A stretch of DNA of 10,686 nucleotides from Sphingobium sp. (GCA_020051025.1 JAGVJS010000327.1:1-10686), one strand, 5' to 3'; shown: positions 1-7,565, counted from the stretch's first letter. Notes: generated by a model from the letters alone, not told the origin. Made by a program: numbers and translations.

Positions 1-116
1 CCCGCCGCCGCCTGCGGTGTCAGGCCATCCTGCTGCTCCTGCGCCCAGACCGGCGATACCACTGCCAGCGCAAGAAACGACGCACCCGAAATCCTGAGCC
101 AATGCGCATTAACCAT
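1..116 (-). CDS. N-terminus of an exported protein (partial), possibly a TonB-dependent receptor
   Basis: Only the first 38 or so residues lie in the window. They form a Sec signal peptide: a short N-region (MVNAHWLR), a hydrophobic stretch (ASFLALAVVSP) and a likely signal peptidase I site after VWA, followed by QEQQDG. The product is therefore periplasmic or outer-membrane. An AQ/QEQ-type start to the mature chain, with a polar Gln-rich segment, is common for sphingomonad TonB-dependent receptors, but nothing beyond the signal peptide can be seen, so the family is a guess. Two in-frame ATGs exist (positions 122 and 116). The AGGGGG ribosome binding site sits about 7 nt before the ATG at 116 but only 1-2 nt before the one at 122, so 116 is chosen. 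The gene runs off the left edge. Confidence 0.6.
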   Translation of the reverse strand, partial: MVNAHWLRISGASFLALAVVSPVWAQEQQDGLTPQAAA

Positions 117-122
117 ATTCAT

Positions 123-483
123 TCCCCCTACGCTCGAACAGGGCGACCATCGTTGTGGTGCCGCTGTCTTGTTAATGACCGCCCCTGAATAAAGGCGACG
201 CAGGACAGGTATGAAATGGCAGAAGATTTTCGCTTGGTAGTTATCCTTTCCAGCAGCAAAGAGAATTTTATTATTAGTTCAATTTATATATGCTTGAGCA
301 TTCTTTATTTAGTTTTCCAAATAATAATGGAAAGCAAATGAGGGTTTGTCTATATTATTATACCATCATTATGAGGTTGCATTATAGTCATCCGCACAAT
401 GTTGCCACAGGCAAATTTTTCAAAAGCAAACGGACTAAATCTTATAGCCGGCGAACTGAAGTATTTAGCGTACCGCCATGGGA
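123..483. other. AT-rich intergenic region with promoter-like boxes
   Basis: About 360 bp without a convincing gene separates the acyl-CoA dehydrogenase stop from the next minus-strand start. Positions roughly 265-430 are strikingly AT-rich compared with the GC-rich coding DNA around them. On the minus strand, perfect TATAAT hexamers occur at 386-381 and 362-357, pointing toward the partial gene at 1-116, but no convincing -35 hexamer lies 16-18 bp upstream of either and the leader would be about 240 nt long. A small hairpin (TTGCC-ACA-GGCAA, 402-414) is followed on the plus strand by a T-run. A 105-codon plus-strand open frame (290-607) has no family features and overlaps the dehydrogenase 3' end, so I do not call it. 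Confidence 0.5.
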
Positions 484-2217
484 TCAGAAAGCATCGGCAT
501 CCATCGCCATGATCGATGATTCACCGGCCGCGATGCAGGCCGCCAGACCCTGGGCCTGCGGCAGCATCCGTTCAGCGAAGAAAGTGGCCACGGCGCGCTT
601 GGATTGATGGAGCGGATTGTCGCCCGTCGCTGCGACCGCCATCCGGCTCCACATCCAGCCCATCGACACCAGTGCGAACAGCCGCAAATAGTCGACCGCC
701 GCGGCACCTGTAGCCGCTACACCCGCGCCGCGCAGGGCAGCAGTCGTGGATCGCAGCAGACCAAGGGCCGACAGGGTTGCGTCGGCGATTATGCTACCCT
801 CGCCGGTTTCGATTTCTCGTTCGATCAGGTCGAAAAAGCCTTCCACCACGGTGCCATCGCCCAGGGGCAGTTTGCGCCCGACCAGGTCCATGGCCTGCAC
901 CCCGTTGGTCCCTTCGTAGATTTGCGCGATCCGGGCGTCGCGGACATATTGTTCCATGCCCCATTCGCGAATGTAACCATGCCCACCGAACACCTGCTGC
1001 GCCTGCACCGCGCTTTCGAAGCCGAAATCGGTAAAGGCGGCTTTCACTACCGGGGTGAGCAACGCGACCAGCGCGTCGGCCCGCGCCCGCTCTGCCGGAT
1101 CGGGATGATGATGCGCGCAGTCGAGTTGCAACGCCGTCCAGCCGCCCAGGGCGCGCCCGGCTTCCACAAAGGCGCGGATATTGAGCAGCATCCGGCGGAC
1201 ATCGGCATGGTCGATGATCGCGACCGGGCCGCGCGCGCCATCGGCGCTGCGGCCCTGTAGCCGTTCCCTGGCATAACCGGCCGCCTGGATATAGGCGGCT
1301 CCGGCAATCCCCAGCCCCTGTATGCCCACCATCAGCCGTTCGGCGTTCATCATCGTGAACATTGCGGCGAGTCCCTTGTTCGGCGCGCCGACGAGCCAGC
1401 CGGTTGCGTCGTCATAATTCATCACGCAGGTCGGCTGGGCATGAATACCCATCTTCTTTTCCAGCGCCCCGACCGACATGCCGTTGCGCATGGTAAAAGC
1501 CCCGTGATCGTCCGGCAGATATTTGGGCACCAGAAACAGGCTGATGCCCTTCACGCCCGCCGGGGCATCAGGCAGGCGCGCAAGCACCAGATGCACGATA
1601 TTGCCGCCAAAATCATGATCACCCGATGAGATGAAGATTTTCTGGCCAGTGATAGCATGGCGGCCATCGCCTTGCGGCACTGCCCTGGTTTTGAGAAGGG
1701 CCAGATCGGTGCCGGCACCACTTTCGGTCAGGGCCATGGCGCCGGTCCATTCACCACTGATCATCGGCGGAAGATAGGCGGTCTTCAGCGCATCGTCGGC
1801 ATGGGCCATGATCGCCTCGCACGCCCCGCGGGTCAGTCCCGGGAAGAGGCCGAAGGACAGGTTCGTCGCGGCCATCATCTCATCAAACCATAGTTGCAGG
1901 ACGAAGGGCAAACCCTGGCCGCCATAGGCCGGATCGGCCGAGAGGGACGACCAACCCGCCTGCGCGAAATCACGCCACGCATCGGCAAAGCCATGCGGGG
2001 TCCGCACTTCGCCATCCACAAGACGGCTGCCCTGCTCATCTCCTTCGCGGTTGATGGGATGAAGGCGATCGGTGCACATCCGCCCCGCCTGCTCCAGAAT
2101 CGCTGCGGCGAGGTCGGCATCGACGTCCCTCCCCATCGCCGCCATCATCGCGTCGAAGCCCAGCACATCGTTCAGCAGGAAACGATAATCGTCGATCGGC
2201 GGAACATAGTTGTACAC
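484..2217 (-). CDS. acyl-CoA dehydrogenase, large FadE/DmdC-type
   Basis: This 577-aa flavoprotein should oxidise an acyl-CoA to the trans-2-enoyl-CoA, passing electrons via FAD to electron-transfer flavoprotein, in the cytoplasm. The N-terminal extension (YVPPIDDYRFLLNDVLGFD, residues 4-22) is typical of the ~590-600 aa subfamily that includes 3-methylmercaptopropionyl-CoA dehydrogenase DmdC and many long-chain enzymes. The FAD-binding middle-domain motif MALTESGAGTD is at 161-171. VFGGHGYIREWGMEQYVRDARI is followed by IYEGTNGVQ at 433-441; E435 is the expected catalytic base. The family's C-terminal helical extension fills 450-577. The start is GTG (2217-2215), with GGAGAGG 4 nt upstream; the nearby ATGATG is out of frame and the GTG start fits the family's N-terminus. 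It appears monocistronic. The chain length of the substrate cannot be read from sequence; the DmdC label common for such proteins is not evidence of DMSP metabolism. Confidence 0.93.
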   Translation of the reverse strand: MYNYVPPIDDYRFLLNDVLGFDAMMAAMGRDVDADLAAAILEQAGRMCTDRLHPINREGDEQGSRLVDGEVRTPHGFADAWRDFAQAGWSSLSADPAYGGQGLPFVLQLWFDEMMAATNLSFGLFPGLTRGACEAIMAHADDALKTAYLPPMISGEWTGAMALTESGAGTDLALLKTRAVPQGDGRHAITGQKIFISSGDHDFGGNIVHLVLARLPDAPAGVKGISLFLVPKYLPDDHGAFTMRNGMSVGALEKKMGIHAQPTCVMNYDDATGWLVGAPNKGLAAMFTMMNAERLMVGIQGLGIAGAAYIQAAGYARERLQGRSADGARGPVAIIDHADVRRMLLNIRAFVEAGRALGGWTALQLDCAHHHPDPAERARADALVALLTPVVKAAFTDFGFESAVQAQQVFGGHGYIREWGMEQYVRDARIAQIYEGTNGVQAMDLVGRKLPLGDGTVVEGFFDLIEREIETGEGSIIADATLSALGLLRSTTAALRGAGVAATGAAAVDYLRLFALVSMGWMWSRMAVAATGDNPLHQSKRAVATFFAERMLPQAQGLAACIAAGESSIMAMDADAF

Positions 2218-2245
2218 AAGGCCTCTCCATCATTGGCGAGACCGG

Positions 2246-2272
2246 GTTATACCAAACACCTGTTACAGTCAA
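2246..2272 (-). promoter_or_regulatory. candidate sigma-70-type promoter of the acyl-CoA dehydrogenase gene
   Basis: Read on the minus strand, TTGACT (2272-2267) and TATAAC (2251-2246) each match the sigma-70 consensus at five of six positions. The 15-bp spacer is shorter than the usual 16-18. The placement is sensible: transcription would begin near 2240, about 20 nt before the GTG start at 2217. The site lies just downstream of the palindrome at 2282-2293. Confidence 0.45.
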
Positions 2273-2281
2273 ATATGCGAG

Positions 2282-2293
2282 CTGTCGCGACAG
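2282..2293. promoter_or_regulatory. perfect 12-bp palindrome CTGTCGCGACAG, possible operator
   Basis: CTGTCGCGACAG is fully self-complementary and lies 9 bp upstream of the putative -35 box of the acyl-CoA dehydrogenase gene. Fatty-acid oxidation genes are often controlled by TetR- or GntR-type regulators that bind palindromes, so an operator is possible. It could also be chance in GC-rich DNA, and no regulator gene is adjacent. Confidence 0.25.
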
Positions 2294-2332
2294 AGAGCGG
2301 CCGCAGCATATGGAGGAAGGGGAACCCCGGTG

Positions 2333-2370
2333 CGGGGCACTTTGCCGCGATGAAATGGCAAAGTGCCCCG
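2333..2370 (-). terminator. 14-bp perfect hairpin after the phoD-like gene
   Basis: CGGGGCACTTTGCC (2333-2346) is perfectly repeated in inverse at 2357-2370, with a 10-nt loop. It begins 5 bp after the stop codon of the PhoD gene (2376), as expected for an intrinsic terminator of the receptor-phosphatase operon. No good T-run follows it on the minus strand, so termination may be weak or the stem may instead protect the mRNA 3' end. Confidence 0.7.
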
Positions 2371-2375
2371 ATGGA

Positions 2376-4022
2376 TCAGGCGTCCTGCAACAGCTTCGCG
2401 CCGCGCTGCACCGTCATGCGGTGGGTGCCCGCCAGCGCGGTCGTGCGGCTGCGGATATCCCGCATGAAGTGCCAGGAGCCGGCGACCTGTTGCGGCGTAA
2501 GTTCCAGCGAGACATAGCCGCGCTGACTGGCATCGCAGAAGGCCATGCCGGGATTGACCGCGCGCAGGGCGCGGGCGATGTCGGCAGGCGGCACGCCTTT
2601 CGCATAAGCTTCGAAGCCCGGCGAAGTGACGCTGTGGCCGGCAAATTCCACGCCGACCCGGTCCTTGCCGCCGCCCTGCCCCGGACCGCGCTCACCCAGA
2701 TTATAGCCCCAGGCATTGTGGCTGTCGCCTGACAGGACGACGAGGTCGGCATCCACCGCCAGTGCCGCGTCATAAAGGCGGTTGCGCGCGGCCGGATAGC
2801 CGTCCCAGCTGTCCATATTATAGGGCAGACCGGCCTGCGACGCGGCGACCGCGCCGGCCAGCGTCTTGCGCACGATTTCCGGCGAGTTGGCGGGCACCCA
2901 GTCAGCAGCATTGGTGGGAAAGCGGCCATAGCCCATGATCACCTGCTGCGCGAGGATCTGCCAGGCGGTGCCGGCCTTCTTCGACGAAGCAAAGCCGTCA
3001 TAAAGCCATTTTTCCTGCTCCGCGCCCATCAGGGTACGGTCCTTGGCGCTCCATTCGCCATCGCGGAATTCGGCAAGCGCCTTGGCCAGATCGCCGCGAC
3101 CCGCGACCGCTTCGCCGACGTCCAGCTGCTTGTTGCGGGCGGTGATGCGGGTTTCGGGGCGGAAGATGGTCGCCAGCGTGCCGATCTGGAAACTGTCATA
3201 ATTGGCGTCGGAGACCGGCATCCATTCGCGATAGACCTTCTGCGCCGCGGCCTTGCGCACCGACCATTCGCCTTCCTTGTCAGGCGAATGATTTTCCGCA
3301 CCGTCAATATAGGCGTCATTGGCCAGTTCGTGATCGTCCCATTGGGCGATCATCGGGAAGGCGGCATGCAGCGCCTGAAGATCGGGATCGAGCCGATAGG
3401 AGGCATAGCGCAGGCGATAATCGGCCAGAGTGACCATCTCGTTCGCCGGTTCGATGACGCGACCGGGGACCGTTTCCTCCAGGCTGGGATAATGGCCGCG
3501 ATCATATTCATAGAGATAGTCGCCGCAATGGATGACCAGATCGATATCGTCCCGCGCGGCAGCATGGCCATAGGCGTTGAAGAAGCCGAAGGGCATGTTC
3601 GAGCAGGAGAAGAGACCGATGCCGAAACGCGACACGTCGCCCTGCGGCAGGGTCCGGGTGCGGCCCAGGCGGCTGATGCGGCCATCGGGCGCGATGAAGC
3701 GGTAGAAATACCATGCACCGGGCTGAAGGCCGGTGACGGTGATCTTTGCCGTATGATCGGCATCGGCGCGGGCGGTGACTTCGCCGCCCGACACGACCTT
3801 GGTAAAGGCCGCATCGGTGGCGACTTCGGCGCGCAGCTTGCTGTCGCCAGACCCGACATAGCGAGTCCATAGCAACACCGAGGTCGCGCCCGGTTCACCG
3901 CTGGCGACGCCATGAGTGAAGCCGCGTCCGGACAGAATCGCCGCTGCACCGGGGATGGAGAGGGCGCCGACGCCCAGCATGCTCGCCTTGATCAGCAGGC
4001 GGCGGTCAATCGTGAAGGTCAT
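2376..4022 (-). CDS. phoD: Tat-exported PhoD-family alkaline phosphatase / phosphodiesterase
   Basis: This 548-aa metallophosphoesterase of the PhoD family should hydrolyse phosphate mono- or diesters in the periplasm. A twin-arginine signal is evident: DRRLLIKAS (residues 6-14), a hydrophobic core, and a likely cleavage near GAAA (25-28). The N-terminal PhoD domain follows (FTHGVASGEPG, 35-45; LLWTRY, 50-55). Metal-site motifs in the expected order are FSCSN (138-142, C140), HCGDYLYEY (165-173), QWDDHELAND (227-236) and SGDSHNAWG (431-439). Tat export fits the Ca/Fe cofactor loaded in the cytoplasm in known PhoD enzymes. The ATG at 4022 has AAGGG about 9 nt upstream. The gene begins 22 bp after the TonB-dependent receptor stop, so the two are almost certainly cotranscribed. 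Whether it prefers phospholipid, teichoic-type or other esters cannot be told. Confidence 0.93.
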   Translation of the reverse strand: MTFTIDRRLLIKASMLGVGALSIPGAAAILSGRGFTHGVASGEPGATSVLLWTRYVGSGDSKLRAEVATDAAFTKVVSGGEVTARADADHTAKITVTGLQPGAWYFYRFIAPDGRISRLGRTRTLPQGDVSRFGIGLFSCSNMPFGFFNAYGHAAARDDIDLVIHCGDYLYEYDRGHYPSLEETVPGRVIEPANEMVTLADYRLRYASYRLDPDLQALHAAFPMIAQWDDHELANDAYIDGAENHSPDKEGEWSVRKAAAQKVYREWMPVSDANYDSFQIGTLATIFRPETRITARNKQLDVGEAVAGRGDLAKALAEFRDGEWSAKDRTLMGAEQEKWLYDGFASSKKAGTAWQILAQQVIMGYGRFPTNAADWVPANSPEIVRKTLAGAVAASQAGLPYNMDSWDGYPAARNRLYDAALAVDADLVVLSGDSHNAWGYNLGERGPGQGGGKDRVGVEFAGHSVTSPGFEAYAKGVPPADIARALRAVNPGMAFCDASQRGYVSLELTPQQVAGSWHFMRDIRSRTTALAGTHRMTVQRGAKLLQDA

Positions 4023-4044
4023 GATCCTTTTCCCTTTGCCGATG

Positions 4045-6384
4045 TTAGAAGCGACCGGTCAGTTGCACGCCATAGAAGCGCGGTTCTGCCGGGATATAGG
4101 TCGGGATACGGAAGCTGCCGCCCGTATTGCCCGCATCGAGCAGGTAGTTCCTGTTCGTCGCGTTGCGCATGAAAGCAGAGATTTCGTAGCGGTCGTCGGC
4201 AAGGCTGACGCCCGCGCGCGCATTGACCAACAGCACGCCGTCCTGGCTGATCGCTTCGGTATTGGGCACTTCGAAATAGATTTTGCTGCGATAGGTCAGG
4301 CTGGGCGTCGCAAAGAAGCGGGCACCGTTGCCCAGCGGCGCGTCGATGGTGAAGCCTGCCGCCGCCTGGAATTTGGGCTGGAGGCGGAACTGGTCGCCCG
4401 CAAAGACGCCATTGGCTGCCTTATTGTCGATGCCGCCGTCGATATAGCCGCCATTGGCGAAGATGTTGAGCCAGCTGGTCGGCTGGACCATGACTTCCGC
4501 TTCGACGCCCAGATTGCTGGCGGTGCCTGCGCTCATCGTGCGAGCAACGCCGTCCGGGCCGACGACGCTGACCTGGAAATTATCATATTTCTGGTAATAG
4601 ACGCCCAGCGAACCGGAGAAGATGCCGCTATTGCCCTTGAGGCCCACTTCATAATTCCAGACATTTTCTTCGGCGACCTGATTGATCCGGGCCGTGCCGC
4701 CAGCGGCCGCATCCAGATTGACGGTCGGCGAACGGCGGCCCTTGGACACGGTCGCGAAGCCGTTAACGTTCGGCGAGAAGCGATAGAGGATATTGAATCG
4801 CGGCAGGAAGGCGATGAAGCTGTCCTCCGCCCGCAGCACGCGACCGCCGGTATTGACCTGACCGGGCACGAGCGAGGTCGCCAGCGACGGCAGCGCCGCC
4901 AGCAACTGTGCCCGCAAGGCGGCAGGCAGCAGAGAGGGAAGGCGCGGCACCGGCACATCGGTGACATAGCCCGACCGGCGCTTTTCGATGAGGGCGCGGA
5001 TGCCGGCCGTCAGCTCCAGCGAGGGGCTGGCGATCCAGGTGCCATCCGCAAACATCGAATAGCTGTCATTCTTGCCCTGATTTTCAAAGACGGAGGCGTA
5101 GGGGATCTGGGTCAGGGCACCGCCGGTGATGATCTGGGTCGCCTGCGCCGCCGTCACAACGCCAGCCGGATTGATACAGCCAATCTGCAATGCATTGGTC
5201 AGACATTGGATAAATGTGCCTTCCTCGGTCGAAAATGGCACGCGCTGATGGTTCTTTTCGCGGAACATGTTCCAGCCGAACGAGCCACGGAAATGATCGC
5301 CGGCGTAGGAGAAGCGGGTTTCATGGCTGACCTGCCAGCCCTTCGCCTCTTCACCAAATTCCAGATACCAGGCGGCCGAACCGTCGGCGTCGAACACTTC
5401 ATTGCTGTCGAACTTGCGATAGCCGTTGACCATCGTCAACGTCCAGTCGTCCATGATGTCCCAGGAGAAGGTCAGGTTTGCATCATAAACGTCGCGACGC
5501 AGGCCAAGCTTGTCGTCGCCCAGCACCGAGGCGGAGAGCGGCGAACCGCTGAGATTCGCCGAGCCGAAGGGGTTGCCCGGTCCTTCGGACGTCGGCAGCG
5601 CACGCGAAATGAAGGGCGTACCCGAATTGCGCTGGCGATCATAGGTCAGGATCAGGTCGGCAGTGAAGCTTTCGGTCGGCTTGAGGCGCAGCGATCCGCG
5701 TACGCCCAGCTGGTCGCGGGCATAGAGATCCTCCTGCGTGGCGGACAGGTTCTTTACATAGCCATCGCGCTTCTTCCAGGCAAAGGCGATGCGGCCCGCC
5801 ACCTTGTCCGACCCGCCGTTGACGAAGCCACTGAGCAGTTTGGCGTTATAATTGCCGTAGCCGGCGTTCAGTTCGGCGGAAAAACCGGGCTTGGGCCTGG
5901 CGGAGATCATGCTGATCGCGCCGACTGCCGACGCCGTGCCGAACAGGGTCGCCTGCGGCCCCTTGATGACCTCGATCCGCTCCATGTCGTAGATATCCTG
6001 ATAGGAACCACGCGAGCGGGAAATGTCGACCCCATTATAATAAAGCGTGACGCGCGGCGCCTGCTGGGCCGATCCGCTGTCCGACGTGATACCGCGGATG
6101 ACGATGCCGGGATTGTTGGCGCTTTGTTCCTGGATGTTGAGACCGGGGATATAGTTGGACAGTTCGTCGAGGTCGGAAACGCCGATTTCCTCCATCCGCT
6201 TGCCGCTGACGGCAGAGATGGTGATCGGCACATCCATCGCGCGCTGCTCGATCTTTTGCGCGGTTACGATGATCTGCTCGCCGGCACCGGCGACATCGCC
6301 TTCGGGCGCTGCGGTCTGGGCGACGGCGGGGACGGCGGCGCTGCTGGCGAGCAGCATGGCAAGGATATGGATACGGCGTGTCAT
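4045..6384 (-). CDS. TonB-dependent outer-membrane receptor, in operon with phoD
   Basis: This 779-aa outer-membrane transporter should import a substrate using TonB-ExbBD energy. A Sec signal peptide occupies residues 1 to about 22 (MTRRIHILAMLLASSAAVPAVAQ). A TonB-box-like EQIIVTAQK follows (36-44), then the plug, with IRGI (96-99) and RIEVIKGPQATLFGT (136-150). The rest is a beta-barrel ending in QLTGRF; the terminal Phe is the outer-membrane assembly signature. The reading frame is open up to 6666, but the signal peptide fixes the start at 6384, with a GGGGG stretch 8 nt before the ATG. Plug residues GTASAVGAISMI differ slightly from the usual GxxAIGGAINI. Pairing with PhoD and the PHO-box-like site upstream suggest a phosphorylated organic substrate; a siderophore or other ligand cannot be excluded from sequence alone. 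Confidence 0.93.
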   Translation of the reverse strand: MTRRIHILAMLLASSAAVPAVAQTAAPEGDVAGAGEQIIVTAQKIEQRAMDVPITISAVSGKRMEEIGVSDLDELSNYIPGLNIQEQSANNPGIVIRGITSDSGSAQQAPRVTLYYNGVDISRSRGSYQDIYDMERIEVIKGPQATLFGTASAVGAISMISARPKPGFSAELNAGYGNYNAKLLSGFVNGGSDKVAGRIAFAWKKRDGYVKNLSATQEDLYARDQLGVRGSLRLKPTESFTADLILTYDRQRNSGTPFISRALPTSEGPGNPFGSANLSGSPLSASVLGDDKLGLRRDVYDANLTFSWDIMDDWTLTMVNGYRKFDSNEVFDADGSAAWYLEFGEEAKGWQVSHETRFSYAGDHFRGSFGWNMFREKNHQRVPFSTEEGTFIQCLTNALQIGCINPAGVVTAAQATQIITGGALTQIPYASVFENQGKNDSYSMFADGTWIASPSLELTAGIRALIEKRRSGYVTDVPVPRLPSLLPAALRAQLLAALPSLATSLVPGQVNTGGRVLRAEDSFIAFLPRFNILYRFSPNVNGFATVSKGRRSPTVNLDAAAGGTARINQVAEENVWNYEVGLKGNSGIFSGSLGVYYQKYDNFQVSVVGPDGVARTMSAGTASNLGVEAEVMVQPTSWLNIFANGGYIDGGIDNKAANGVFAGDQFRLQPKFQAAAGFTIDAPLGNGARFFATPSLTYRSKIYFEVPNTEAISQDGVLLVNARAGVSLADDRYEISAFMRNATNRNYLLDAGNTGGSFRIPTYIPAEPRFYGVQLTGRF

Positions 6385-6454
6385 ATGGCGAACCCCCAAG
6401 AGATTGGATGGGGACGCCGCTGCCCAAAGGATATGACCTGCCCGAGGCTGGTCG

Positions 6455-6472
6455 ATGACAGGTCGATGAAAA
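6455..6472 (-). promoter_or_regulatory. PHO-box-like direct repeat upstream of the receptor-phoD operon
   Basis: Read on the minus strand the site is TTTTCAT-CGAC-CTGTCAT. This matches the alphaproteobacterial/enterobacterial PhoB box layout, CTGTCAT-N4-CTGTCAT: the second half is perfect and the first agrees at 5 of 7 positions. A further weak copy, AGGTCAT, sits exactly two 11-bp periods downstream (6439-6433). The box is about 70 bp before the receptor start codon. No clear -10 hexamer is visible at the ideal distance. The chemistry of the downstream genes supports PhoB control under phosphate starvation; the site call itself is inference. Confidence 0.5.
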
Positions 6473-6568
6473 TTAAGATATTTCAATGTCATGGAAAGAT
6501 CATACTGGCCGCGCGATGGTGGCATGAGGGGGCTGGCGGCCAGGTGATGAAGCGCGGAAACCGTAGCG

Positions 6569-6769
6569 TCAACCCTTGGGCGTGACCCAGACTTCGACCG
6601 GCGCGACGAACTTGCCGGGGGCCGGCTTACCCACATTGACGCGATCGGCCGTGACCCGCTCGCCATTCTCCAGATGGAAGGTCACCCAGGGTTTTGGCAT
6701 GCGGCCGAAGGTCATTTTCTGAATGGGCTGGCCCGTCGTGGAGTTCATGATGGTTGCGATGATGCTCAT
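6569..6769 (-). CDS. small hypothetical protein
   Basis: A 66-aa protein with no family I recognise. The second half (WVTFHLENGERVTADRVNVG) looks like short beta strands; there is no signal peptide or membrane segment. Nearly all codons end in G or C, in keeping with real coding sequence here. The start is uncertain. The ATG at 6769 is chosen because its ATGA overlaps the stop codon of an upstream open stretch (6766-6978), the usual signature of translational coupling; no Shine-Dalgarno sequence is visible. The frame extends back to a GTG at 6808, and an internal ATG at 6748 is also possible. It lies upstream of the receptor gene, separated from it by about 180 bp holding the PHO-box-like site. 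Confidence 0.5.
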   Translation of the reverse strand: MSIIATIMNSTTGQPIQKMTFGRMPKPWVTFHLENGERVTADRVNVGKPAPGKFVAPVEVWVTPKG

Positions 6770-6978
6770 GAGGAGGGCCGGTAGCGGTCGCCATGGGCTG
6801 CCGTCCACAGGCCATGTCGGTTTTCCACAGATTTTGTCATCTGGTCGCCAAACAGGGCCATCATATTGCCACCAGATGGCCCATGTGAGTAGAAGTCACA
6901 GCCATGCGCCATGCGGGCATAGCCCGACAGGGCGGTGTCGGTGCCGAACAGGATCGGCGCATTGCTGCCAGTGGACCG
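6766..6978 (-). pseudogene. open gene-like fragment lacking a clear start (possible gene remnant)
   Basis: This frame is open for 70 codons between a TGA at 6981-6979 and the TGA at 6768-6766, and its translation looks protein-like (ILFGTDTALSGYARMAHG, then GNMMALFGDQMTK). The only early ATG is at 6912, which would give 48 aa, and it has no ribosome binding site. The open stretch begins right beside the hairpin repeat at 6986-7021, as if the 5' part of a gene had been lost there. Its stop overlaps the next gene's start as ATGA. It could be a genuine 48-aa gene, a remnant, or chance. I do not recognise a family. Confidence 0.3.
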
Positions 6979-6985
6979 TCACGCT

Positions 6986-7021
6986 TCTTACCCCTCCCAT
7001 TTTTGATGGGGGAGGGTAAGA
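6986..7021. repeat. imperfect hairpin repeat
   Basis: TCTTACCC (6986-6993) pairs with GGGTAAGA (7014-7021), and the pairing continues imperfectly through CTCCCAT / ATGGGGGA around a short T-rich loop. It lies between two divergent transcription units, where a terminator is not needed, so it may be a copy of a small dispersed palindromic repeat. Only one copy of this exact type is in the window, so dispersal cannot be shown here. Confidence 0.5.
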
Positions 7022-7166
7022 GGGCGTCCGCTTATGGTCGTTTGCACACTGCCCGCTTTCTCGCCTGAAAACCCGCAGGCTGTTATCGCGATTTTCAAGC
7101 GTGAAGCAGGTCGGCAGATTGGATAGATTTCGGTGGTCAGCCAAGGTCCATGGGACGGAGAATTTT

Positions 7167-7478
7167 GTGAGCAAGACAAAGCGCGTTCTGATCGGATGTG
7201 GCCTGACGGTCGGGGCGGCAGCGTTTTTCCTGTTGGGCATGGTGGTATCGCAGCGCACGGAGCCGCGACAGGAACCGGCGCGTCCTGGCGAAGCGTCCAG
7301 CAGGACAGCGCCGCCGCAAACGGGACGCAAGATATTTTCTCCCTCGATCGCGAATGACCCCTATGCCGTGCAGCAATGGACGCAGGCCGTCGAAGCGCTC
7401 GAACGACAGTGTCGCGATGCGCAGGCATTTTGCGAGGAAGCCAGAAACGCCAGACGGCAGATCGAGGAGATCCGGTGA
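7167..7478 (+). CDS. small membrane-anchored hypothetical protein
   Basis: This 103-aa protein is the only convincing plus-strand gene in the window. The start is GTG at 7167, with GACGGAG 6 nt upstream; an earlier in-frame ATG at 7101 lacks a ribosome binding site and would put a charged stretch ahead of the membrane segment. A single membrane helix (about 7-27, VLIGCGLTVGAAAFFLLGMVV) is preceded by basic residues, giving an N-in topology with the rest in the periplasm. A proline-rich linker (about 30-55) leads to a charged helical tail (about 68-103) with two cysteines, C82 and C89. It is not a recognised family. It converges on the immunity gene (7603), with a hairpin between them. Confidence 0.7.
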   Translation: MSKTKRVLIGCGLTVGAAAFFLLGMVVSQRTEPRQEPARPGEASSRTAPPQTGRKIFSPSIANDPYAVQQWTQAVEALERQCRDAQAFCEEARNARRQIEEIR

Positions 7479-7565
7479 GGCTCGCGCCGGAGTCATCACT
7501 TTCAGCGATGGGTAACGGCGCCCATCCCATTGCGACTAACGTGCTGCGCGTATAAGTCTCGCTGC

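Noticed and set aside
128-260. Possible PHO box or other operator before the left-edge gene
   Set aside because: CTGTC-like bits occur but no second copy sits at the 11-bp period, so there is nothing beyond chance similarity.
290-607. 105-codon plus-strand open frame in the AT-rich gap
   Set aside because: It crosses from AT-rich non-coding DNA into the antisense of the dehydrogenase 3' end, with abrupt change of composition and no motif or ribosome binding site.
3916-6585. 889-codon plus-strand open frame opposite the TonB-dependent receptor
   Set aside because: The minus strand there encodes a complete receptor with signal peptide, TonB box, plug motifs and terminal Phe. Long antisense frames arise readily opposite genes whose third positions are nearly all G or C; the plus translation is Arg/Ala/Asp-rich without motifs.
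6385-6666. Extended N-terminus of the TonB-dependent receptor frame
   Set aside because: The extra 94 residues have low-complexity composition, overlap the small gene at 6569-6769 and the PHO-box-like site, and would bury the signal peptide, which must be N-terminal.
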